Source: Colias croceus (taxonomy: Eukaryota > Arthropoda > Insecta > Lepidoptera > Pieridae). Taken from it: 64,000 nucleotides of DNA. Made by a program: the position numbers and the translations under genes. The stretch covers positions 8,253,622-8,317,621 of the forward strand of contig NC_059537.1 in NCBI RefSeq assembly GCF_905220415.1, read 5' to 3'. Below, in pieces: positions 22,698 through 36,377 of this stretch; the first letter of the stretch is position 1; each line of letters begins with the position of its first letter. The notes beneath the pieces are model-generated. The model made no database searches. It was not told the DNA's origin and was given only the letters and a program-made list of their open reading frames with translations.

Positions 22698-23027
22698 ACT
22701 AGCTTCCGCCCGCGACTCCGTCCGCGCGGATGTCGGTCTTCGCGTGGATGGTTTATTTATCCATTTTGAGTACCTCTGACAATAATATCTTATAAATATC
22801 TATTGGACCCAATTCCCAAATACGGCTAGGCCTATAATAATACGCAACGTGTGTTCGCGGTTCTACGGAACAACGTCTATGGATAAAACTGAAAAATTAA
22901 GATTACTTTTTTTCTACGTATTTTTCCAGGATAAAAAGTATCCTATTTTACGCCCAGGATAATAAGGTATAATTATACCAAGTTTCATCGAAATCGAACC
23001 GCTAGTTTTCACGTGATGCCTTCACAT

Positions 23028-23096
<69 letters not shown>

Positions 23097-23220
23097 AATT
23101 TTTTTAATCACATATTTGGGTTTGGTATCGATCCAGTAACACCCCCTGCTATTTATTTTTTCAATATTTTCAATGTACAGAATTGACCCTTCTACAGATT
23201 TATTATATGTATAGATTATA
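22698..23220 (-). mobile_element. Helitron-like element with (GACA)n microsatellite
   Basis: Left edge ACTAGCTTCCGCCCGCGACT. The internal GACA tandem run at about 23031-23093 (around 15 units) is followed by the usual 5'-end remnant. It lies just upstream of the sushi-protein gene. Confidence 0.55.
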
Positions 23221-23397
23221 ATATTCTGGCACCTGTGAGTCGCCCACATGCGCGGCGTAACGCGTTACTCAGATCATACGCGCTAAGATATAGTTAGTAG
23301 TTACTAGTTGTGTTCGTCGGAGCTTTGGCTCCGGATGCTGTCGCGAACGACTGTTAGCTTTTTCGATCGCAACTGCGAAAGCGGTGTTTGTATCAAA

Positions 23398-26300
23398 ATG
23401 TTTACTACATGTGCGCTTCTGTTTTGTTTTTTGGATTTTGGTAAGATTTATCTTTTATGATTTTTGTTAAACGATACAAAATATTGAACACATTTTAAAT
23501 TGTTATTTAAATATGATATGTTTCATATTATTAAACAAAGCTATTGTTTCACACAAAAAATATTCCTCTTTCCTAAAACAGTGAATATCCGAAATAAAAT
23601 CATAGATTTATCAATAATGCGGCTGACAATATTTGCGTTGTTTCAATTCGGCTTTTTCTAAATTTTATTTCATTGTTTACATTCTCGGGAGAAAATTAAA
23701 ACTCCCCCTAATAATATAATGTAATAGCGGTGCAGGTATACCAACACCATTACAAGATCCGGTGTTAAAAAATACAAACCTATAAATAAAGACATGTTCA
23801 TAAATTTTATAATTAAATTAAATTTAACTTTTGTTTTGACTCTCACTCTCTTTAATTGTAATCTTAATCCTTCCTCAATGTTGACTAATATTATTACATT
23901 ACGAAAGTACGTTTTTTTAGTTTATATTTGTATTTGCGACGCAATGAAGCGATTTTATGGTAAGATTTTTGTGGCTGATGATAGATAGTAAGGAGCCTGG
24001 AGGCTAAACATTCGGGGTTTAGCGGGGAAAGATCTCGTTCCTAATTCCCTGTCGCGGGTAACGTGGGAAACCGGAAAAGTCTTCAGCACAGAAGCATGAT
24101 TGAGAACTATGTATGAGATTGCAATTTTTTTTTTAATTATTGACTTCACATTGTTCACAACAATCACCACTGCACAATCCAATGAAAAACAACACTATGA
24201 AATCAGCCAAGCCAGCAATCAACAGCCAGAAAGTTTGACGTCAATCCTCATAAGAAATCCATCATATAAAGATCTACGGTGGAAACACAAAGTCACGTTG
24301 ATCACGATAATGTTATCACAATAGTAGTATAGTATTATATTGTTTGTGATAATACTATAAAACATGTCTTTGCTTTTTGCATTACAATTTACACATCTAA
24401 TACTCACCAACTTTGCATAGGCGCACAGGCACATACCTAAGTACATAACCATCTATTTCATTGAAACATACGTACCAAATTTAATCAACAGAAAATAAGG
24501 TACACTCCATATAAGATTTTAGATTGTTAAATAGTGTCCAATAAAATTGTTTTGTATTAACCTGAGTTTTTGTCGTCATTGAATATACCTACCTACTTCT
24601 TGTATTTGCGTACCATAAAAACTGTAAATAAAACAAATCTCGACACGATATAGCAAATCATAATTTGTAACAAAAAATACTTCAATGTAAATAGTAAGTA
24701 CTTATGATAACTCGAATCATCATTATTTTAAACCGATGACATCACAATACTAAACGCTATTATTAATTGTTATGCGTTATGCAGGCTCTATGTTACTTCA
24801 ACTATGATTTTAGAAAATGATATGGTAATGAGTGCATTTACATTCCCATTTATTGCACGTGTAAATACCACTATCCAATAGAACATAATATATATAGATA
24901 TATATATACAACGCCAATATTTTTTATAAAACAGCATTAAATAATATAGGTATACGCTATGATTTGAGAAGATACATCTTTTGGACAACGTCGGTCAAAA
25001 TATTAAGCTCACGCGTAAAAAAGGTGATAAACCTTTCCTTAAAACGATCATAAACTCAATTTTCTATCTCCAGACATATATTTCAGAAAGCATTACCCAT
25101 TTAGATCTAGAAAACTTATAAAAAATTTACGAGCAAGTATAGAAAATGGCACAAATTTTTAAATAATATCTGGACTGACCTTATCTGCTTATTTCGCTTC
25201 CGCTTTTTTAATAGTTTATGTTTAGTTGCTTTTTCTTCACACCCAATAACTTACTGTTTTATTATAGTCGAGCCATTCTTCGTGAAAAATAAGAAGATAA
25301 AATTGCGCGGGAAATGTACTGAAGATAAATTTATGTGCAAATATAATAGATATAAAATAAATATAGGTATATACTAGTAATTCTTTATCATCATCACTGT
25401 CGTATTCAGACATTATTATTTTAATTATGAATGTGTATTGTTTATATCAAATACATACGGAATATTGTATGGAATGAATTGCAGGAACCATGTAAAATTA
25501 TCGGAATTAGTTAAAATCCCAACGTTCTAAGAGCTAATAACAAGAAATATTTTTTGTGACAAACAATCGAATACTTAATAATAATCATAGAAAATCGTAA
25601 CTAGCTAACGTAGTGGTTTCCGTGTCTACATCTTAGGAAGCAAAACTTATAAATAATAGGTATCTACTTATTATAATATTTGTGAAAGACCTTGATCTGC
25701 ACAACTACTTTTAAAAATATACATATTCAAAATAGTATTAAAACGTAATATTTCGACGATTGTACCTACACATGTCACCTTGAAATAAGCTCTTCATTCT
25801 TCAATATTCATTCCCATCGCATCGGTTTATATATATGCTGAACAATTTCATTATAATATCAATACTAATCTGCAAAATATCTAATCTACCTGAAACATGG
25901 ATAAAATAATTCTATATCCTGAAGTGAACAACTCGATTTCTTTCTAAATATTATAATGCTCTATATAATATAATTCATGATTGATTGAACCTTGATTCAA
26001 CATACAAAACTTTAAATGCTACCTATGCAATGCACGAAAAGCTGGCAGAAATAGTGATTTATTTATTTATTTTATTACTAAGGATAGCCAACGATTGTTA
26101 ACTCTTAGGTTTTATAGACAAACAAAGAAAGTACAATTTAACATAATAGGTATCAAGTGCAACAATCAATAATTATAGGCTAACATTGGGCTAACACCTC
26201 ATGCTTTTAAAAACGGTTAGGTATAATGTTAACTAAACTAACCTAATTCATTTTCTTCACTAGGTACGCACTTACAGATAATATTGTAACTATTTACAAT

Positions 26301-28950
26301 ATATTATAATAACTATATCATTAAGAATTTCCTGGTACAATTAGGTGTGAATTAATTCCCTCATATCCATGTGTTTTAGATAACAATCTGAAGTGCGCAA
26401 GGTTTTGAAAACATGTTTAAAATTGGCTTTCAATGCAAAATCAACACTGCAAATGGATTCAGTGACACAACGATAATTTTAGTTGCGTACCGATTATAAT
26501 ACAACAATTTCTTTGCCTGGCAAATTGCGTCTGCTGACCAATAATTGCGGTTATTGAAAGAAGTCATAATTTAAGTCTATTAATTCTGTTTAGGTCTATT
26601 AAACATTAGACATTTAACTATTGTTATTAACATAAAGTCAATTTGTTTCAGGCACTGTTAGAGCTCATCAAATGGACGTAGATTTAAACAGGTTCGTCAG
26701 TATGAATGTAACAAAACAGCTAGGCATTTGTTACGCATATAAAACAAACACCTACGTACTTTGTTAAAATACAATTACGTTTCCTGCTTGTATTCCAAAT
26801 GTTGTGCATTCCAAAGATAATTGTAAACCGATCTACTTTTGCGTATACACTATACACTAAACGCAATTCGATGCATTTGTAATGCGTTTATGCTATTTTA
26901 CTGACATCAGAATCCATTTATCTATCGATATTAATAACGGCACTCTACCGTAATCCAAATGGATGCGAATATATTACAAGTAGACTTGTTTGTTTGCATA
27001 TTATGTATATTCAAGTTGTGACACCTAAAAGTTACCCTTGTTTGGTAGTTGCAAATTAATGTACCTAAACTTATAAATTAGATTCAGTGTTTACCATTAA
27101 TTTTATCGCAATGGCTCTATCAGTCGCCTTTAAAATAATGGTTAGGTAAGCGCAGTATGCTTTCGAAGCATATTCTTTAGAAGTTGTATGCTTTCTACAT
27201 AAAAAAATTATAGAAAAGTTCATTTATAAAATGTAATTTATTACATTGCAGAATACATCAATTACCTAATGAGCTATCGCCAATTTATACTTCAATAAAT
27301 AATAATCACAGTCGCAGATCTATAATCAATAATGAGGATGACATCTTTGACTATAAAAATTATTACAATAACAATTGGCAGAGGGTACGGCCACCAATGC
27401 ATATTTTGCAAACTATAAAATCAGAAAATGGACAACCAAAGGAAGATCCTAAGCTCTTTTATCAGTCTGAATCATACTTACGGGAAATTAAAGGTCGCAA
27501 CACAAATAACGAAGTAGCCTCCATATATCCAGGAAGAGAAGTTATTAGAGCAGATGAAGAATATGCACGACCTATACGTATGAAAAAAATGACGAAAAGT
27601 TTTTCCGCTGATCGAGGTAGATTTTTATTTACTACCTACTGTTTTTAATGTGGTCTTTGTATAATGCTCACGATAACTCTTCACAATTTATTGGTGTTTC
27701 AGCTTTCGAAATGTCTTAAAATTACACTTTTTTAAGTGATTTTTCCTTTATAATTAATATAGATTGACCAATCAATGCTACGATTGCATAGATTTTTGTT
27801 CAAAGATTATGCGTGAAGGTGTAGGATGGGTGATAAATATTTTTTTACAGATTACTGTGTGAAATGCCCACATGATAGAACACTAATAGCAAAGCCTGGA
27901 TCAGATCGTGTTGTGTTACAAAGGCCCCGCCTTTCTTCCTGCACAGGAAGAATCGTACCAAGACAAATTCGTTTTGTTCATATGTATGGACCTAATTTTG
28001 GAAGTCTGCTGCACAAAGGTTCTCACATTGTTGTGGGCAAAATTATGCTGAACAACAAAGTAAGTATTTTTATCTTCATTTTTACACTATTAAACATAGT
28101 TAGTAATATAATAACATTACTACATTTAATTTCAGGTGCTTCAACTTTGCAAGATACAGGTACACGTCATTTTACAAACGTGTCCCGCCCCAAGGGATTT
28201 AATTACTCGTTGTGATAACACCCTATGCAACTTTACGTGTCGAGATCCAAAGTCTGAGCTGCAAGGATCGAATTCGCTTGTTTGTGGTGAAGATCTAACG
28301 TGGCAGGGAAATCTACCGACATGCAGAGGTAAACAAAAAGGGTTATTTTATTAACGTTCGATAAAATATCACTTTCACCACTATTCATAATTATTTCAAT
28401 TTCAATTGCAAATTGATTTCCCTTCTGTTTGAAAAAAAATTGGTTGTCTGTAAAGTCGGTTTACTGACGATAGTTGAACGCGACAACGTCCGATTGTGCT
28501 TCTTTGTCGCTCGTTCCGCGCTCTCGCTTGCACTTCAAACCTAACGGAACGCCTCAGAGCGAGGTAGGTAACGCCGCATGAGTCATGTTTTTTCGTGCGT
28601 GCAGCCGGCTCTATCGAAATATAGACGTTGTCACGTCAAAAAAGCATTGCAATTTGCAATCGTGTCTTTATAATTATTATATCGTATGCTTTTTTTTTCA
28701 ATGCATCGTATTATGACAAGAATGCTTTGTTATAGCACGTAGCTGGTGTATGCCGCAAATGCCTCCAGAAAATGGAAGAGTAAGTTGTAAAGGGTCTACT
28801 GTAAATGAAGGCGCTGGTTTGTTGGAAGGATCTAAATGTAAAATACGATGTGCTCTTGGTTGGCGTGCCCCTCGCAACTCGATAACTGTCTGTCGTCGCG
28901 GAAAATGGACCCATCAATTATATTGCCAACCGAAACGAACCAAAAGATAA
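23398..28950 (+). CDS. Secreted protein with HYR-like region and two sushi (CCP) domains
   Basis: Six coding exons, all phases consistent: 23398-23440, 26652-26691, 27252-27616, 27851-28059, 28136-28328 and 28736-28950 (354 aa). It opens with a signal peptide (MFTTCALLFCFLDFG). A polar linker covers roughly residues 20-150. An HYR-like segment follows (DYCVKCPHDRTLIA to about residue 230). Next comes a first sushi domain (CDNTLCNFTC to TWQGNLPTC) and a second (WCMPQMPPENGRVSC to KWTHQLYC) before a basic end. Cysteine and tryptophan spacing fits CCP modules, which mediate extracellular protein binding. AATAAA lies at 28987-28992. The ligand and ortholog are not identified. Confidence 0.88.
23441..26651. 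other. Large first intron of the sushi gene
   Basis: AT-rich 3.2-kb intron between the signal-peptide exon and exon 2. No coding exon in the plus-strand phase was recognised inside. Confidence 0.6.
28455..28645. repeat. Small GC-richer repeat in the last intron
   Basis: Contains CGACAACGTC near its left side and GACGTTGTC near its right side, suggesting a short inverted-repeat element. The ends are not firmly placed. Confidence 0.35.
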
Positions 28951-28986
28951 TGAAAAAACGTGTAATAACAACATGTATACTTATGT

Positions 28987-28992
28987 AATAAA
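28987..28992 (+). terminator. Poly(A) signal of the sushi gene
   Basis: AATAAA 37 bases after the stop codon. Confidence 0.7.
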
Positions 28993-28999
28993 AGTATTT

Positions 29000-30177
29000 G
29001 CATTTTTATTAAGATTTTTATATTTTTGTGTCATTTATAATCACTAGATACTTTTTTCGTAAATAATATTCAGGAATTAAACCTAGGTATAATTACTAAA
29101 CTTCTTAAGTTTCAATTGCCTCCAGGCTTGGGTTTAATAGATTTGAATAGGATTTATAGAAAATACTGTAAAATAACTTAAGGCTTTCCATCAGTTAATT
29201 ATTATATCAGCCATGGTATAGTGGTGGTCCGTGGTGTGTAGGTACTACGTGAAGTGTAAAATAAATAAGTAAAATTATCTGCACATATTTATTTATGTAT
29301 TTCAATGCATCCCTTTGTTTCAACAAGGCCCTTATTTCTTCTAAACAAATGTTTTAAGTCAAGGTAGCCGACCAGTTCTCATCACAGAGCAGCCCTCCAT
29401 GGGACTTATTTCGTGGCATCTTCTTTAGTTCCCAATTTCACCACGCGCCAAACGATTATTGTAGGCAACTTGAAACATTGTTGTAGGTACTTGTTGCGAT
29501 TCCCAAAAACGAAGCGTTTATCCAATTTATGTTTATTTACTTAGCTAGAGCAAGTGATGATTACCAGCATTACACATGCCCCAAATTCACCCGTGGTAGT
29601 TAACAATATAGCCCAGGAAGTACTGTTCTTGTTGACTAGGATTATGCGCATTCGAACAAATAGAACAACTCTTTTTAATTTATTAAAGTAAGAATATAAT
29701 ATCACGCTTCAATTATTAAAAAAATATATAGATAATACAAGGTTATTAAGTTTTTTACGATATTATAATATCAACGCAACGGAAACAAAAGGTTGCGTCT
29801 CAGCTTTTACTGTCCAAAACTCGTGAAGTGGATTAAAAATTAATATTTTAAATTTTATAAATATAATCATATTAAACTTAATTGATACATGGTGAGGAGT
29901 AAATCTTGTGGTCGAAAATTTAACATATAATTTTCACACACATCAAAAGACTCGTCTCCATGCCAGCAATATGAATGCAAATAAAAACCTCAGCCTACTT
30001 GCTGTCTGCCCGGTTTAAAAATAGAATGACAGTTGTAGCCGTTATTAATGTTTTGAGACTTGAGTTACATAGATGTTTAAAATATTTTATTTTATTTAAA
30101 TTTTCAATTGGAATGTATTGTTAGGTATTGTAATTAGTTAATTAAACTTAAATAAAGTTGTTTAGGTTATTGAAAGA
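29000..30177. other. Intergenic; probable promoter of the CDCA3-like gene at its right end
   Basis: No coding sequence is supported. The last 300 bases should hold the promoter and 5' UTR of the downstream gene, but no clear core element was seen. Confidence 0.35.
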
Positions 30178-31899
30178 ATGGGTAGTAATATTAGTAAAAC
30201 GGGAAATGAAACAGCTGCTCAAGCGCAAAAAAACGACCAGGACAAGGACATTGGCGGCAATCCTGATCCTCGGTCTCCAACTCCCGAAATAACTCGAACT
30301 CCATTACAGGTACATATATATTAGACTAAACGTTTATACATTTCTTCCTGTTATGTCCATTTTTAAATATGTTTTAATTAATTGTTATTTATTGAAATTT
30401 GTACTGTCCAAGTTTGTCCTAAGAACGCTGTTTATAAAATTGAAAATTTGTGTGTTGTCTTTGATCTCTGCTCACTTGATCGAATCGATTTTATATAGAT
30501 ACTAGCGGTCCGCCCCGGCTTCGCCCGTGGTACATATTTCGAAATAAAAGGTAGCCTATGTTCTTCCTCAGGGTCTAAAGATTGTCTGTGCCAAATTTCA
30601 TAAAAATCGGATGAGAGGTTTAAGCGGGAAAACATAACAGACAGACAGACAGAGTTACTTTTGCATTTATAATATTAATAAGTAGGTAGTAACTATACTA
30701 CCACTAACTATATAAAGAATACTAATTCTTTAATTATTATATCAAAATAAGTATATCGTTCTTATGATTTTCAGAATAAATCGGGATCAAAACATAATAT
30801 TACGAAGAATGTGGACTTAAGAAAGACATTTGAGGGTAATAATGGAGACGTAAAGCTTATTCACAATAATCCAATTCTCACCGCTGTCATTAAAAATCAC
30901 TTGCAGTCGTTTGATCCGAGGTCTCCAACACAAGATTTCGAAAGGACGCCCATTGTGATTAATTCTAAAACTGATAATCTAAATGGTGAACATTATATAT
31001 GTGGAGCAGATAACTTTGGTAGTCCCAGCCTTCCAAATGATTCATTTGATAATAACAATGATGAGGTGTCACAAAAGGTAAGCCCAGAGTTGATTCCAAA
31101 AAATCTCTGCAATGAATTTTATGATTTGAGCTTAGAAGATAGTTTAAAAAATGAGGAACCACTGGGGTCATCAACTGCATCAAATGAAGTGATAGAGAAC
31201 AATATATCAAAAGAGGAACATAAGCCAACTCAATTACTAGAAACAAATTTCGACTTTGTTGAAAATGACACAATCCAAGAATGTAACGAAATGGCATGTG
31301 ATTCAGAGGTAAATCAGGCAAATGATATTAAAAATATTCCACTTTTTAAAATTATTAATGAAGATCCACGATCTCCATCCATGGGAATTGAAAGAACACC
31401 CATCGTTGTGTCTAAAGTAGATGACAATTCTATTGAACACAGCATAGAGGAAATGTCAGATGATTTACTTATTAAGGCATTACAGGGCACAAATGTACAA
31501 ATGGATCCAACAATAAGTGATAATAAAAATTCTGATGGAATTCATATTTATGAAGATGAATCAACTGCATTAAATGACACACCAAAAAAATCAAAGTCTG
31601 CAAGTAATAGTGGTTCTAGAACTCCACTATCATGTATGAGGAATAAAACTGATGTAAGCCATGGCAGATCAAAGTCAGCAAATACATTATATGATCCCAA
31701 GAATCAAAAAGTACTAACTAAAATACCAAAAAGAGCATCTCATATACCTCGACTCAAATCATTATCTAAACAGACAAAATGTGTTTCAAGAGAAAGTAGT
31801 ATTTCATTGAAAAATTCTGCAATAAGTGGTGATTGTGAAAATACACCACCACAATCACATCGTGATAGATGGGACAAAGACAGCAGCATTGTGCTTTAA
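30178..31899 (+). CDS. CDCA3/Tome-1-like mitotic entry protein
   Basis: Two exons: 30178-30309 (44 codons, donor CAG/GTACAT) and 30775-31899 (374 codons plus stop), phase 0, giving 418 aa. It starts MGSNISKTGNE, similar in style to vertebrate CDCA3. The hallmark motif occurs three times: DPRSPTPEITRTPL (about residue 31), DPRSPTQDFERTPI (about 88) and DPRSPSMGIERTPI (about 235). The rest is acidic, Ser/Thr-rich and probably disordered, with several SP/TP sites fitting Cdk targets. In vertebrates CDCA3 is an adaptor that promotes Wee1 destruction and is itself APC/C-controlled; that role here is inferred. A clear KEN box was not found. Confidence 0.8.
30501..30685 (-). mobile_element. Helitron-like element in the CDCA3-like intron
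   Basis: Left edge ACTAGCGGTCCGCCCCGGCT, an internal CAGACAGACAGACAGAG run, and a right edge that is a degenerate TATAATATTA end. Confidence 0.6.
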
Positions 31900-33291
31900 G
31901 TTTTTCTTTTTTAATAGTACAGGATGATGTTAAAAGCTAAATTAGTATTAGGTTATGTTTATTTCTATCAATGACATTGGATTATTACTCAATATTTAAT
32001 TGTGTGTCACGATTTATTAAATACTTTAAATACATTCTTGTTTTTTTTTTCTACAAATTAGTATGGTATGAAGTAGAAAACTAAAAAAAATTCATGTAAA
32101 AGAAAATAGAAATGAGACACTTTTTAAAGACTCATGATATCTCATGATGAATTTTTTCTATTCTAAAAAAAATTCCTAAAACATAAATCTTATTACAAGA
32201 CACCCGACTTACTAAAAACCGGGTCTAAGTATTTAACCCAGTCGAAGCTCATTATAATATAATACTTTACTTACTACTATTAAAAGTACATAAAAGTTTT
32301 ATTACAAAACCTACAGAGGTTGTTGAGCCATGAATATATTCTGGGTCTATTTAATTTCTTCAATAAGATGGATTATGTTCATGAAATTATAGATGTCGCA
32401 ATATTACAATTAGTAAAAGCTCCATAATACAGCTTGGCTACATAACATTGTGTGGTTTAGAATAAAAATGAAAAACAAACTGTTGCATTAAAATATTTAT
32501 TTTTGTAAAATAACAGAACTGGTAACATTAAAAGTACATACTAATGTTATAGTATTAAGAACAATCTTTTTCAAAACCAAAGTTCGAATAGAAAATAGTG
32601 GCAAGTTTTAATTTCATAGATATCAATTAATCTTCTACTTATAATTGGCTATTACTACATTATTAAGCTTCTTTATAATAATATTCAGTTTCTATAAGCC
32701 AAATTTGAATAACCAAAGCTTTTTAGGACATTTTGTCTCTTGGAATGACTAAAAGATAAATACAAACATTCTTAATCAACTCTTTATATATATAGGTTAG
32801 ATTAAATATTGTAATACATATATTGTTCCATCCTTTTATGTTGGCAATGTACCTCTCTTCTTACTAGACTTACTGAAAATTCATTAATCGATGATATATC
32901 TGTAGTACACTGTAAACATAACATCATAATTATTATCACCTGTATATCAAAGTTTATTATGTACTTATTATTTAACATTTAATATGTGGAATGATAAATA
33001 TTGCACAAAATGTAGGTACTAGGTACTATTTCAAATACCTGTGTTAGTAATTAAATTGTAGCTTAAAATTAGTTAGTTTAAAAAACAAAAAAAAAAAAAA
33101 ACATAGACATAATATCATACATAATATTATTGTATTGCATAGGTATTTGCTTGTTACATTTTTAGATAATCTTATTTGGCACAGCTTAAAACGTTATAAT
33201 CCAAATTCAAACAACATAGTTTTATTTGAAACTCCCAATAAATTTCAGTAAATAAATACTTTTATCATCACTAATGACAAAGATTTTAAAG
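31900..33291. other. 3' UTR and intergenic DNA
   Basis: AT-rich, no gene seen. The left part is probably the CDCA3-like 3' UTR, but its end is not set. Confidence 0.35.
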
Positions 33292-33471
33292 TTTCCTTTA
33301 GTTGAATTTATATTTTTTGGTTTTTATGGCATTCAAATGCTTTATAAATATAAATTTATAAAGAATAGAAAAAAAACATGGTTGTTAAATCATCTCAATA
33401 GATGGCGCGCGGTGTGTCCCTTAAGACACATAAAACTGAAAGAATAGAATAAATTCGATTACTCAGGCGGG

Positions 33472-33546
33472 TCACGAGTGGCTGAGTTGGTTAGGCATCC
33501 GCCCCGGAATGGCGCGAAGGATGCGGGTTCGAGTCCCGCCTCGTGA
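33472..33546 (+). tRNA. tRNA-like sequence, copy 1
   Basis: A perfect 7-bp acceptor stem (TCACGAG with CTCGTGA), a D-arm with the A-box-like TGGCTGAGTTGG, and a perfect T-arm GCGGG-TTCGAGT-CCCGC (B box). The anticodon arm is poor: a 4-bp stem around CCGGAAT, with C instead of U at position 33 and a nominal GGA anticodon. It is therefore more likely a SINE head or tRNA pseudogene than a working tRNA. Confidence 0.5.
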
Positions 33547-33781
33547 TCGAATTTTTTCTATTCTTTATAAATTTATATTTATAAAGCATTTGAATGCCAT
33601 AAAAACCAAAAAATATAAATTCAAGAAAAGGTTGTGTTCCATCGTTACAATATTGTATTCACTGAAAAGTGCTTCATATTAGTTGAGATGGTTGTTAAAT
33701 CATCTCAATAGATGGCGCGCGGTGTGTCCCTTAAGACACATAAAACTGAAAGAATAGAATAAATTCGATTACTCAGGCGGG

Positions 33782-33856
33782 TCACGAGTGGCTGAGTTGG
33801 TTAGGCATCCGCCCCGGAATGGCGCGAAGGATGCGGGTTCGAGTCCCGCCTCGTGA
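33782..33856 (+). tRNA. tRNA-like sequence, copy 2
   Basis: Identical to copy 1, exactly 310 bp downstream, with the same weak anticodon arm. Confidence 0.5.
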
Positions 33857-33901
33857 TCGAATTTTTTCTATTCTTTATAAATTTATATTTCCTTTAGTTG
33901 A

Positions 33902-36377
33902 CAATAGGTATAATTAATACATCTATATAACATCCAAAAGCTTACACATAACAATAATAAATACTATAAGTAAGTAGTAACATTCTTCTAGTACATACTA
34001 AGAGCAAAATTCTACAATCCTAATACAAACTAGAAGGGATTTATGAATCGCATAATATTTTTATCTGTACTAGGATCTCTAGCTTAAATTATTTTTTTAC
34101 ATCAAAAAGCCCTAAAAGACAATATACATGCATGGTTACACCGAATATACTTGATTGTAAGTCATAACTCATAACTCATAATATGATTCTTTTTAGTGTT
34201 TTACACTGACTTATTTCAAGGACGATTATAATTTTAATTTTGCAGTTACTGCATTATCATCATAATATCTTCATGCATGGTTAATTTATTTGTATGTTCA
34301 TTTTATTATTTACAGATAAAAGTTAGTTAACTATAATACATACGAAAACTTTTAAGTTTTTAATAAAAATCCATCAAGCTGTTAATACTTAGTATGGGTA
34401 ATATGTTTTATAATATTACATTGTACTTATTGTGACACTAGTGGAATTGGGACATTTGATGGATTATGGATAAATACATTATACCAAACTTCATTCGTCC
34501 GATATTTTTGTGGCAGGGATAAACCAGATTCAATACTGTGAATGTTAGATTTAATTTGGTTTTAAAACACTAGGCGGGGCTATATCATTACGATATATTT
34601 TCCGAAAATGACATACTTAGGTACTTATATTTTATCATTCTATTATATATTTTACTTAATTTCTAATAAAAATGAGAATTAATGTAACCTGAATCTACAG
34701 AATACCCGACTTCAATAGGTAGATGTGATGGTGACATTGGGCACAATATCCTTAGCTACTACAATTGAAATAGAATACATACTCAATTAATCACCAATGG
34801 TTTTTTCTCACTCATTAAATCAGGAATAGGATCCGTGTTACATATCCATGTCCATATATTATTTAGAACATAAATATATTTTAATGCAAAAAAGCAAATA
34901 TTTTAATGTTAATTGAGTCATATTCAAAAAAGTTGTAGCTTGTCTCTTATTATGCTGTCCGTAAGGAACAAACCCGCCATAAACCTGTTTTTTTTTTCAC
35001 TTTTGATATTTTTCAATTTCATATAGCTTACTTTTTGTTATTGTTTATATAATTAATAATCAATAGCATTTGTTCCTAACAAATAATAAGAGAAATCATC
35101 ATTTTATTTTGTCATTACCCAATCCATTCCATATATATTTTTAGTGTCCTTCTGTACACAAAATTTATAAAACAGCAATTTTGGATTGATTCTCGTATTT
35201 ATATTCACATTGTAAAGAGGGCACATAAATAATTAGAGTATACAGTATGTTTCAGTGAATAGCATTATAATTACAATTAAATTATAGTAATAAAAATGAT
35301 TAAAAACATTTTGTCATTAAAAGTGTACACCATTTACTGACATTTATTACTGAGGCAGTTTCTCCTAGCAGCAATTAGTAGATCAATGGCAGATTTTGTA
35401 AATATCAGATGGCAACACCGATCCATTTCATAGACAACCTAGAAGTTGGCTGTCATTTTGTTTTCTTGTTACAAATGTTGTTCCAAGTTCCAAGACTGTG
35501 CGGAGTAAAAAATATAATACCATTTCGTAACGCAGTTTGAAGGACTAAATGTGAGTATAAAAAACTGATTATCAGTGTTTAGCTCTAAGAAACTAGACAT
35601 TTTAAGGCAGTAAACTGTGAAAATGAATAAACTTAATACGCGAGACATTTTTACAATTTTTAGGTTATGTTACACAAATTTACTGACGACCATTTCATGA
35701 CTTTAGTGACGTCAGTAAATGGTAAAGCTCTAAGGCTGCATTTTCACTGGTGTGGAAGTTATCAATTCAAGAAGAGTATGGAATAATGTAGGCATTTTGC
35801 TATATTTATATAACAATAGTTTATATTAAATTCTAAACACGTGTGCCAACTTTCATATGAATGAGTATATTTATGTGTATGTATATGTGTGTTTGTGCAA
35901 ATATTTTTCAGAAACTTGAAACTAAATTGAAACAATTTTTTTTATGGATTTAGTTAGGGAACAGTGCATTAAAATCGGTTCAAAAGTTTCAGATATGAAC
36001 TATTAAACCAAAAAACTACGTAATAATAAGGAAATTGAAAAAAAAAACATTCTAGAAATACAATAACTCAAAAAGGAAGAATAATAAATAAGTGTAAGTA
36101 CATAGTTTTTTGTGATATTTTATTCACTTTCTTGTAGCTTCTTTCATCCTATTGTTATTGTTTGCACTGACCACAAAGAAATGTTGACTTACCTACTTAG
36201 GTTATACTAGGTACTTGGATCTAACTAAGTAAAAAAAAATATTTTATTTCGTCTGAGACTTACATAATTAACCATTTATTACTAAGGTGAATTGGGCCAT
36301 ATTATTTCCATTACAAATTTGGGTCACTAAAACTTTTGAAGTAATAAAGTTCAACCCATTTTCACATTCTCATTACA
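33902..36377. other. Intergenic, no gene seen
   Basis: AT-rich DNA without a convincing frame or element end. Confidence 0.4.

Larger units (their letters stand above)
33306..33887. mobile_element. Insertion with duplicated tRNA-like cassette
   Basis: Flanked by 14-bp direct repeats TTTCCTTTAGTTGA (33292-33305 and 33888-33901), suggesting retroposition. Inside, a 203-bp block (33378-33580) recurs without a difference at 33688-33890, 310 bp apart. The outer part of the first block is also inverted around it: 33307-33375 is the reverse complement of 33551-33621. A tRNA-derived SINE or a tRNA locus captured by a mobile element are both possible. Confidence 0.6.

Noticed and set aside
23022..23249. 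Minus-strand frame ending in CLSVCLSVCLSV repeats
   Set aside because: It is the translation of the (GACA)n microsatellite in a Helitron-like copy.
30965..31321. 118-codon minus-strand frame
   Set aside because: It lies wholly within the CDCA3-like exon and reads as its antisense.
33472..33856. Two functional tRNA-Ser(GGA) genes
   Set aside because: Position 33 is C and the anticodon stem has only four pairs, so function is doubtful; they are kept as tRNA-like sequences.
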